64,000 nt of DNA from Streptomyces glaucescens. Lineage in GTDB: Bacteria > Actinomycetota > Actinomycetes > Streptomycetales > Streptomycetaceae. The notes beneath the pieces were generated by a model. The model was not told the origin of the DNA. It was given only the letters and a program-made list of their open reading frames with translations, and ran no database searches. Position 1 is the first letter of the stretch. Each line of letters starts with the position of its first letter. Where the stretch lies: assembly GCF_000761215.1 (NCBI RefSeq), contig NZ_CP009438.1, forward strand, positions 2,003,501 to 2,067,500, in the 5' to 3' direction. Made by a program: the position numbers and the translations under genes. This document shows positions 55,586 through 64,000 of the stretch, in pieces.

Positions 55586-55895
55586 GGGCGGGCACCGTCG
55601 CCGTGAACACGGTGACGGTGTAGGCCGGCCGGGGCCGCGCCGTCAGGGTGAGGAAGAGGGCCAGGCAGTCGCGGGCGAGGTCGGCCCACGGCCGCCAGGC
55701 CTCGACGGCTCCGTCGTACAGGCGCACGACGGAGGGTGTGCGGCGGCCGATCCGGTGCCGGAGGTCCACGGCGGTGCGCCGCAGGACCGTCGCGGGGCCG
55801 GGGAGGACACGGGCGGTGCTTGCGCCGGCCGAGAAGGCCGGGACCGACCGGAGCGGTGGGGCCGCCAGGCGGTGGTTGAGCATGCGTATACCCAT
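55473..55895 (-). CDS. Hypothetical protein, antisense-overlapping DUF4184 gene end
   Basis: A 140-residue frame with no recognised domain. The first 105 residues look real: G or C at nearly all third positions and a mixed composition (RTAVDLRHRIGRRTPSVVRLYDGAVEAWRPWADLARDCLALFLTL). The last 30 residues are Arg/Pro-rich and antisense to the DUF4184 C-terminus over 113 bp. The Shine-Dalgarno is weak (AAGA); ATG 55883 is another possible start. Function unknown. Confidence 0.45.
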   Translation of the reverse strand: MGIRMLNHRLAAPPLRSVPAFSAGASTARVLPGPATVLRRTAVDLRHRIGRRTPSVVRLYDGAVEAWRPWADLARDCLALFLTLTARPRPAYTVTVFTATVPALSEPPNGSGAGPRRPRRPRRPRRPRRGRRAPKPGATS

Positions 55896-56272
55896 GGCGG
55901 CATCTTGACGGGGACGGGGTGGGGGGTGCGTTTTCGCGGGGGCCACGCGAGTGACGTGCCCTCCGGGGGTGGGGCGGTTCCGTCCCGTCTGCGTGGTTTC
56001 CCGTCGTACGGGGCTGCCGGTGCGTGGTGGCTGGTCGCGCAGTTCCCCGCGCCCCTGCGGTGCGCTGCCGCGCGCGGGGCGAGCGTGCAGGCGGGGCCCC
56101 CGTGCGGGCGCGGGTGCGTTGTGGCCGGGTGCGCAGTTCCCCGCGCCCCTGCGGTGCGCTGCCGAGTGCGAGCGTGTGGGTGGGGGCGTGGGGTACCGCG
56201 CTCCTGCGCGGTGTGTGTTCGGGTGCCGGGGCGGGTGGGGTCCGGTCCGGCACCCGGGGCGGGGGCGGCCGG
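55896..56272. other. Intergenic region downstream of polA
   Basis: 377 bp without a supported gene. It contains the two 34-bp identical repeats described separately. No clear polA terminator hairpin was picked out. Confidence 0.5.
56037..56164. repeat. Pair of identical 34-bp direct repeats
   Basis: Copies at 56037-56070 and 56131-56164 are identical and begin GCGCAGTTCCCCGCGCCCCT. I recall this core as a highly dispersed intergenic sequence in Streptomyces genomes. The copies are 94 bp apart. Confidence 0.85.
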
Positions 56273-58999
56273 TCAGTGGGCCGCCGATTCCCAGTCGGGG
56301 CCGACGCCGACCGAGACGTCCAGGGGGGCCCTGAGCCGGACCGCGCCGGCCATCTCCCGGCGGACGATCTCCTCCGCGGTCTCGCGCTCGCCCGGGGCGA
56401 TCTCCAGCACGATCTCGTCGTGGACCTGGAGGAGCATGCGGGAGGTCAGGCCGGCCTCGCGCAGGGCGCGGTCGACGTTCAGCATCGCGATCTTGACGAT
56501 GTCCGCCGCGGTGCCCTGGATCGGCGCGTTCAGCGCCATGCGCTCGGCCATCTCGCGGCGCTGGCGGTTGTCGCTGTTCAGGTCGGGCAGGTACCGGCGG
56601 CGGCCGAACAGGGTTTCGGTGTAGCCGGTCGCGCGGGCCTCGTCGACCACCCGGCGCAGATAGTCCCGCACCCCGCCGAAGCGCTCGAAGTACGTGTCCA
56701 TCAGGGCGCGGGCCTCCGCCGCGTCGATGTTCAGCTGCTGCGAGAGGCCGAACGCGGACAGGCCGTACGCCAGGCCGTACGACATCGCCTTGATCTTGCG
56801 GCGCATCTCCGCGTCCACCGCGTCCCGCTCGACCGAGAACACCTGTGAGGCGACCGTGGTGTGCAGGTCCTCGCCGGAGGTGAAGGCCTGGAGCAGGCCC
56901 TCGTCCTCGGAGAGGTGGGCCATCACCCGCAGCTCGATCTGGCTGTAGTCCGCCGTCATCAGGGACTCGAAGCCCTCGCCGACCACGAAGCCGCGCCGGA
57001 TCGCCCGGCCCTCGTCGGTGCGGACGGGGATGTTCTGCAGGTTCGGGTCGGTCGACGACAGGCGGCCGGTGGCGGCGACGGTCTGGTTGAACGTCGTGTG
57101 GATGCGGCCGTCCGCCGCGATCGTCTTGATCAGGCCCTCGACCGTGACCCGGAGCTTGGCCTGCTCGCGGTGGCGGAGCATGATCACCGGCAGCTCGTTG
57201 TCCGTCTGGCCGGCGAGCCAGGCCAGGGCGTCGGCGTCGGTGGTGTAGCCGGTCTTGGTCTTCTTGGTCTTCGGCAGGCCCAGCTCGCCGAAGAGGACCT
57301 CCTGGAGCTGCTTGGGCGAGCCCAGGTTGAACTCGTGCCCGGCGGCCGCGTGGGCCTCCTTCACCGCCTGCTGGACCGCGCCGGCGAACATCTGCTCCAT
57401 GGCCTCCAGGTGGGCCCGGTCCGCCGCGATGCCGTGCCGTTCCATCCGGGCCAGCAGCGCGGAGGTGGGCAGCTCCACGTCCCGCAGCAGGTCGGCCGCG
57501 CCGACCTCCGCGAGCCGGCCCTCGAAGGCCTCGCCCAGGTCGAGGACCGCCCGGGCCTGGATCATCAGCGCCTCGGCCTCGGCGCCGTCGTCCGCCCCGA
57601 AGGCGAGCTGCCCGTCGGCGGCCGCGGCGGGCGCCAGCTCGCGGTGCAGGTACTCCAGGGACAGCGCGTCCAGGTCGAAGGAGCGGCGGCCCGGCTTGAC
57701 CAGGTACGCGGCGAGCGCGGTGTCCATGGTGACCCCGGCGATCGTCCAGCCGTGCTCGGCGAAGACCCGCATGGCGCCCTTGGCGTTGTGCAGGACCTTG
57801 GGCCGGTCCGCGTCGGCCAGCCAGCGGGCGAACGCCGTCTCGTCGGCCTCGTCGAGCTGGGAGGGGTCGAACCAGGCGGCCGGCCCGGCGGCGGTGGCGA
57901 GGGCGATCTCGGCCACGGAACCGCTGCCGAGCGCCCAGGTGTCGACGGTGGCGACACCGAGCGGGCCGGTGCCGTGCTCGGCGAGCCAGCCGGCCAGCTC
58001 GCCGGTGGACAGGATCCTGCCGTCCAGCTCGACGCCGTCCGCCACGACCGGGGTGGTCTCGGCCTCCTGGGCGCCGGGGTCGACGGCGAGCAGCCGCTCG
58101 CGCAGCGACGGGTTGCGGATCTCCAGGGTGTCCAGCACCATCGCGACGCCCTTGCGGTCGTACGGGGCGCGCCGGAGTTCGGTGACCGTCGCGCCGAGCG
58201 GCACCTGCCGCTCCAGCTCGGTCAGCCGGCGGTTGAGCTTGACGGCCTCCAGGTGGTCGCGCAGGTTCTGCCCGGCCTTGCCCTTGACCTCGTCGACCCG
58301 TTCGACCAGCTCCGCGAAGGACCCGAACTGGTTGATCCACTTCGCCGCGGTCTTCTCGCCGACGCCGGGGATGCCCGGGAGGTTGTCGGACGGGTCGCCG
58401 CGCAGGGCGGCGAAGTCGGGGTACTGCGCGGGCGTGAGCCCGTACTTCTCGAGGACCTTCTCCGGGGTGAAGCGGGTCAGCTCGGAGACGCCCTTGGTCG
58501 GGTAGAGCACGGTGGTGTGCTCGCTCACGAGCTGGAAGGAGTCGCGGTCGCCGGTGACGATCAGCACCTCGAAGCCCTCGGCCTCCGCCTGGGTGGCGAG
58601 GGTGGCGATCACGTCGTCCGCCTCGTACCCCTCGACCGCGAAGCGGGAGACGTGCATGGCGTCGAGGAGTTCGCCGATCAGCTCGACCTGGCCCTTGAAC
58701 TCGTCGGGGGTCTTGGAGCGGTTCGCCTTGTACTCGGTGAACTCCTCCGAGCGCCAGGTCTTGCGGGAGACGTCGAAGGCCACCGCGAAGTGCGTGGGCT
58801 CCTCGTCACGCAGGGTGTTGGCGAGCATCGACGCGAAGCCGTAGATCGCGTTCGTCGGCTGGCCCGTCGCGGTCGTGAAGTTCTCCGCGGGCAGCGCGAA
58901 GAACGCGCGGTAGGCCAGGGAGTGCCCGTCCATGAGCATCAGCCGGGGACGGCTCCCGCCGGAGGGGTTGTCGGTCGTCTTCGATGCTGTCTCTGCCAC
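56273..58999 (-). CDS. polA: DNA polymerase I
   Basis: A 908-residue Pol I for gap filling and Okazaki-fragment processing. Residues about 18-300 form the 5' nuclease (LMLMDGHSLAYRAFFAL, EGYEADDVIATLA, IVTGDRDSFQLVSE, the H2TH GIPGVGEKTAAKWI). The middle 3'-5' exonuclease-like domain is degenerate: the motif I position reads ATVDTWALG instead of FDTET, so proofreading is probably absent. The polymerase has motif A TADYSQIELRVMAHLS, motif B RRKIKAMSYGLAYGLSAFGLS and motif C LLQVHDEIVLEI. The GTG start lies 7 nt after a DNA-damage-type -10, so the mRNA may be leaderless. Confidence 0.97.
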   Translation of the reverse strand: MAETASKTTDNPSGGSRPRLMLMDGHSLAYRAFFALPAENFTTATGQPTNAIYGFASMLANTLRDEEPTHFAVAFDVSRKTWRSEEFTEYKANRSKTPDEFKGQVELIGELLDAMHVSRFAVEGYEADDVIATLATQAEAEGFEVLIVTGDRDSFQLVSEHTTVLYPTKGVSELTRFTPEKVLEKYGLTPAQYPDFAALRGDPSDNLPGIPGVGEKTAAKWINQFGSFAELVERVDEVKGKAGQNLRDHLEAVKLNRRLTELERQVPLGATVTELRRAPYDRKGVAMVLDTLEIRNPSLRERLLAVDPGAQEAETTPVVADGVELDGRILSTGELAGWLAEHGTGPLGVATVDTWALGSGSVAEIALATAAGPAAWFDPSQLDEADETAFARWLADADRPKVLHNAKGAMRVFAEHGWTIAGVTMDTALAAYLVKPGRRSFDLDALSLEYLHRELAPAAAADGQLAFGADDGAEAEALMIQARAVLDLGEAFEGRLAEVGAADLLRDVELPTSALLARMERHGIAADRAHLEAMEQMFAGAVQQAVKEAHAAAGHEFNLGSPKQLQEVLFGELGLPKTKKTKTGYTTDADALAWLAGQTDNELPVIMLRHREQAKLRVTVEGLIKTIAADGRIHTTFNQTVAATGRLSSTDPNLQNIPVRTDEGRAIRRGFVVGEGFESLMTADYSQIELRVMAHLSEDEGLLQAFTSGEDLHTTVASQVFSVERDAVDAEMRRKIKAMSYGLAYGLSAFGLSQQLNIDAAEARALMDTYFERFGGVRDYLRRVVDEARATGYTETLFGRRRYLPDLNSDNRQRREMAERMALNAPIQGTAADIVKIAMLNVDRALREAGLTSRMLLQVHDEIVLEIAPGERETAEEIVRREMAGAVRLRAPLDVSVGVGPDWESAAH

Positions 59000-59006
59000 G
59001 TCTCCG

Positions 59007-59029
59007 ATCCTGCCACGACCCACTGACAG
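59007..59029 (-). promoter_or_regulatory. RecA-NDp/PafBC-type promoter of polA
   Basis: Minus strand CTGTCAGTG, 8 nt, CAGGAT: one mismatch in each element from TTGTCRGTG-N8-TAnnnT. The -10 ends 7 nt before the polA GTG, the same spacing as at uvrB and ogt. Confidence 0.65.
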
Positions 59030-59098
59030 CCGGCCCCCACGCCATGGCGGCACCGGGCCGCGGGGGCGGGGCCGCACGGCGGGGCGCGGAGGCGCGGG

Positions 59099-59216
59099 CA
59101 CGCGGCGGGGCGTGAAGGCGGGGGCGCGAGGCGGGGCGTGAAGGCGGGGGCGCGAGGCGGGTCGCGGAGGCGGGCGGGCGCGGGCGGGCGCGGGCGGGCA
59201 CCGCCCGCGCCCGCCC
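59099..59216. repeat. GC-rich tandem repeats and hairpin between polA and ydeP-like gene
   Basis: About two and a half 26-bp tandem units (core GGCGTGAAGGCGGGGGCGC, 59106-59160) are followed by GGGCGGGCGC repeats. A perfect 14-bp hairpin has arms 59182-59195 and 59203-59216 and a 7-nt loop. The plus strand has many G-tracts. The 351-bp gap (59000-59350) holds no gene. Confidence 0.8.
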
Positions 59217-59350
59217 GTCCGCCCGGGGGCTCTCGCCGTCGGTGCCACGTGCGAGGATCGGAGACGTACCTCACACAGAACGAGGCGGAGCGCGAGCCGG
59301 CCCCCGCGGCCGGCGCCCCGCCCTCGCCCGCGGCCGAAGGAGAGCGTGCG

Positions 59351-61630
<2,280 letters not shown>

Positions 61631-61674
61631 GCGTTTGCTCAGCCAGCAGGACGACAGACGAACGGAGCCGGTCC

Positions 61675-62163
61675 ATGGGCGAGCAGCACACCGTGAAGTT
61701 CCCGCAAGAGGTCATCGACGAGTACGCCTCGCTCGGTGTGGATCTGCCCGCGCTGTTCTCGGCCGGGCACCTCGGCACGCGGATGGGCGTGCAGATCCTG
61801 GAGGCCTCGCCGGAACGGGTCGTCGGCACCATGCCGGTGGAGGGCAACACCCAGCCGTACGGGCTGCTGCACGGCGGCGCCTCGGCGGTGCTGGCGGAGA
61901 CGCTGGGCTCGGTGGGCTCGATGCTGCACGGCGGTGTCTCGAAGATCGCCGTCGGGGTGGACCTGAACTGCACGCACCACCGCGGGGTGCGTTCGGGTCT
62001 GGTCACCGGTGTGGCCACGCCGCTGCACCGGGGCCGGTCGACGGCGACGTACGAGATCGTGATCAGCGACGAGGAGGGCCGGCGGGTGTGCAGCGCGCGG
62101 CTGACCTGTGTGCTGCGCGAGGTGACCCCCGACGACGCGAAGCGGGCGGCCTCCCTGGGCTGA
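61675..62163 (+). CDS. Hotdog-fold thioesterase (PaaI-like)
   Basis: A 162-residue hotdog-fold acyl-CoA thioesterase. The active-site helix is QPYGLLHGGASAVLAETLGS (HGG with catalytic Glu/Asp neighbour) near residue 63-80; GVDLNCTHHRGVRSGLVTGVATPLHRGRSTATYEI (split at the H-H-R) completes the fold. The N-terminal 35 residues are an actinobacterial extension. Acyl substrate unknown. ACGGAG lies 7 nt upstream of the ATG. A strong intrinsic terminator ends the transcript. Confidence 0.9.
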   Translation: MGEQHTVKFPQEVIDEYASLGVDLPALFSAGHLGTRMGVQILEASPERVVGTMPVEGNTQPYGLLHGGASAVLAETLGSVGSMLHGGVSKIAVGVDLNCTHHRGVRSGLVTGVATPLHRGRSTATYEIVISDEEGRRVCSARLTCVLREVTPDDAKRAASLG

Positions 62164-62185
62164 CGCTGCGTCACCCGCGCCAACC

Positions 62186-62234
62186 GCCGCCGTGCGACGG
62201 TCCGTTGCCCCGGACCGTCGCACGGCGGCTTTTT
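62186..62234 (+). terminator. Strong rho-independent terminator
   Basis: Perfect 19-bp arms (62186-62204 and 62211-62229), 6-nt loop TTGCCC, followed directly by TTTTT (62230-62234). It is 22 bp after the thioesterase stop and is the only terminator in the window with a proper U-tract. Confidence 0.93.
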
Positions 62235-62795
62235 GGTGCATGGACCACGCAATTCCGTAACGGCTATTTCACCCCCCTTTCCGGACGAAGAGCGAACGAA
62301 GAGCGGATTCCGTCGCAAGATCGCCCGCCCGGCGAAATGATCGATCAGGCGGACCCGCCACGGAACGCCGGACTCCCTTTCCATGGGGTAACTCTTCGTA
62401 ATACGCGCGCAATACGGCGGGGCGGCTTTCCGTGCGCGCCGAGGCCCCGCCCGGCCGCTCCCCCAGGCCCCACCGGTGGCCTGGAGCAACGATTCCGCGA
62501 CATCAGCAAAATGCAAGAACACTGCTGATAAGAGCCAGCCGGGGCCTGCAAGTCTCACGATATGGACCGGGCGAATCAGCCAGAATTCCGCGCTTCCACC
62601 CGGCAAGTACCGCTCTGCATTACGTCGTGTCATAACAAGAGCGTCACAGCCTTGGACAGACCCTCCTCCACGTATCCCACACACGCTTAGAGTCACGCCC
62701 AGTCACCGCGCCAACGGATTCGAAGTTCCTTCGGTCCCGCGCTCGACTCGACGTGCTCCACCGGGAGCCGCCGTGCCAGGGAAAGGACCTGATTC
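62235..62795. other. 561-bp non-coding upstream region of the livK-type gene
   Basis: Noticeably less G+C-rich than the rest of the window, especially 62235-62400 and 62500-62660. No reading frame with normal codon bias. It probably holds the promoter and control sites of the binding-protein gene. TTGGAC near 62653 is a possible -35, but the matching -10 is unclear. Confidence 0.55.
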
Positions 62796-64000
62796 GTGCG
62801 TCAACGTTCGCTCCTCGCCATCACCGCCGCCTTGGCGGCGGGATCGCTCACCCTCACCGCATGCGGGTCGCGCGACGACAGCAGCAACGGCAGCGGTGGC
62901 GGCGACAAGACCACCGTCGTGATCGGCGTCGACGCCCCCCTCACGGGTGACCTCTCCGCTCTCGGACTCGGCATCCGCAACTCCGCCGAGCTGGCCGTGA
63001 AGACGGCCAACAAGGAGGAGTACGTCAAGGGCATCGAGTTCAAGCTGGAGCCCCTGGACGACCAGGCCCAGCCCTCCGTCGGCCAGCAGAACGCCCAGAA
63101 GTACATCAGCAACAAGGACGTCCTCGGCGTCGTCGGCCCGCTGAACTCCAGCGTGTCGCAGCAGATGCAGAAGCCGTTCAACGACGCCGGCCTGGTGCAG
63201 GTCTCCCCCGCCAACACCGGTACGGAGCTGACCCAGGGCGACGGCTGGAAGACCGGCAACTCGGTCCGCCAGTTCAAGACGTTCTTCCGCACGGCCACCA
63301 CGGACGAGGTCCAGGGCGCCTTCGCCGCCGAGTACCTCTACAACAAGGCCGGCATCAAGAAGGTCTACCTGATCGACGACCAGAAGACCTACGGCGCGGG
63401 TCTCGCCGCCTCCTTCAAGACGAACTTCACCAAGCTCGGTGGCAAGATCGTCGGCAGCGACCACGTGAACCCCGACGACCGTGACTTCAACTCCGTCGTC
63501 GCCAAGATCAAGAAGACCGGCGCCGAGGCCCTCTACTACGGCGGCGAGTACCCGGCCGCCGCGCCCCTGAGCCAGCAGCTCAAGGACAGCGGCCAGAACA
63601 TCCCGCTGATGGGCGGCGACGGCATCGTCTCCGGCGACTACCCGAAGCTGAACAAGAAGGCCGAAGGCGACCTCGGCACCTCGGTCGGCAAGCCCGTCGA
63701 GCAGCTCGACTCCGCCAAGAAGTTCATCGCGGACTACAAGGCCGCGGGCTACGAGGACCCCTACGAGGTCTACGGCGGTCTCACCTACGACGCCACCTGG
63801 TCGATCATCGAGGCCGTCAAGCTGGCGGTCGAGGGCAACGACGGCGAGCTCCCGTCGGACGCGCGCAAGGCCGTGCTGGACGCGATGAGCAAGGTCAAGT
63901 TCGACGGTGTCACCGGCACCATCTCGTTCGACGAGTTCGGTGACACCACCAACACGCTGATGACCGCCTACAAGATCAAGAAGAACGCGTGGGCGCCCGA
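62796..64000 (+). CDS. Branched-chain amino-acid ABC transporter substrate-binding lipoprotein, 3' end outside window
   Basis: At least 401 residues; the gene runs off the window end. The N-terminus RQRSLLAITAALAAGSLTLTAC is a lipoprotein signal with lipobox LTAC (mature Cys near 22), followed by a Ser/Gly-rich linker. The Peripla_BP_6 fold follows: VVIGVDAPLTGDLSALGLGIRNSAELAVK, VLGVVGPLNSSVSQQMQKPFNDAGLVQVSPAN, KKVYLIDDQKTYGAGLA and ALYYGGEYPAAAPLSQQL, as in LivJ/LivK. It should deliver Leu/Ile/Val or a related solute to a LivHMGF transporter, likely encoded just beyond the window. GAAAGGA lies about 9 nt before the GTG. Confidence 0.92.
   Translation, partial: MRQRSLLAITAALAAGSLTLTACGSRDDSSNGSGGGDKTTVVIGVDAPLTGDLSALGLGIRNSAELAVKTANKEEYVKGIEFKLEPLDDQAQPSVGQQNAQKYISNKDVLGVVGPLNSSVSQQMQKPFNDAGLVQVSPANTGTELTQGDGWKTGNSVRQFKTFFRTATTDEVQGAFAAEYLYNKAGIKKVYLIDDQKTYGAGLAASFKTNFTKLGGKIVGSDHVNPDDRDFNSVVAKIKKTGAEALYYGGEYPAAAPLSQQLKDSGQNIPLMGGDGIVSGDYPKLNKKAEGDLGTSVGKPVEQLDSAKKFIADYKAAGYEDPYEVYGGLTYDATWSIIEAVKLAVEGNDGELPSDARKAVLDAMSKVKFDGVTGTISFDEFGDTTNTLMTAYKIKKNAWAP

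Noticed and set aside
56861..59026. A 721-codon plus-strand frame
   Set aside because: Antisense to polA; no recognisable motif, and polA is certain.
59182..59216. Terminator hairpin between polA and the ydeP-like gene
   Set aside because: Both genes are transcribed away from the hairpin and there is no U-tract, so it does not end either transcript.

Overview
The window is a stretch of a Streptomyces (or very close actinobacterial) chromosome. Evidence: very high G+C with G or C at nearly every third codon position, many GTG starts, translationally coupled ATGA/GTGA gene overlaps, DUF397/XRE/ATP-binding gene sets, MHYT, DUF2293, PAC2 and DUF6343 proteins, and a gene order (uvrA ... uvrB ... 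gltD ... coaE, rpsA, polA ... livK-type binding protein) that I recall from the S. coelicolor core chromosome (recollection, not checked). I see no prophage, insertion sequence, tRNA, rRNA or CRISPR array.

Layout. 1-5.3 kb: yceI, uvrA (opposite strand), a mycothiol-dependent-isomerase-like gene and a metallo-beta-lactamase-fold hydrolase. 5.6-8.2 kb: a coupled polar amino-acid ABC transporter. 8.3-11.3 kb: aroQ, a frameshifted LD-carboxypeptidase and an MHS-type transporter. 11.3-16.8 kb: a leftward stress/ion block: terD, a TerD fused to a FtsK-like pseudo-ATPase, terC behind a manganese riboswitch, and a Ca2+/H+ antiporter. 17-26.5 kb: uvrB, MHYT protein, GDPD, ogt, psuG-pfkB, methyltransferase, CorA, CBS protein. 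27-36 kb: kinase-like protein, DUF2293, DUF1772, lone gltD, an AhpD-like gene divergent from a MocR/PdxR regulator, and an XRE-DUF397 pair divergent from an ATP-binding regulator gene. 36.7-45 kb: amidohydrolase, EEP hydrolase, nucleotidyltransferase, a three-gene coupled operon (unknown-RidA-GNAT), family 5 uracil-DNA glycosylase, S4 protein, methyltransferase, TPR protein. 45-64 kb: coaE, PAC2, rpsA, methyltransferase, hrpB, a lytic transglycosylase with Ig-like tail, DUF4184, polA, a YdeP-type molybdopterin oxidoreductase, a thioesterase, and a branched-chain amino-acid binding protein cut by the window end.

Regulatory reading. Four DNA-repair genes (uvrA, uvrB, ogt, polA) and terD carry the actinobacterial DNA-damage promoter pattern TTGTCAGTG-N8-TAnnnT (RecA-NDp, PafBC-dependent in mycobacteria). 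A sixth, weaker copy precedes the uncharacterised 40283-41603 operon. In uvrB, ogt and polA the start codon lies exactly 7 nt after the -10, which predicts leaderless DNA-damage transcripts. terC has a yybP-ykoY aptamer whose P1 strand can alternatively pair with the terC Shine-Dalgarno sequence, which predicts translational switching by Mn2+. rpsA has a near-consensus promoter and a leader of about 195 nt. Several other genes also look leaderless.
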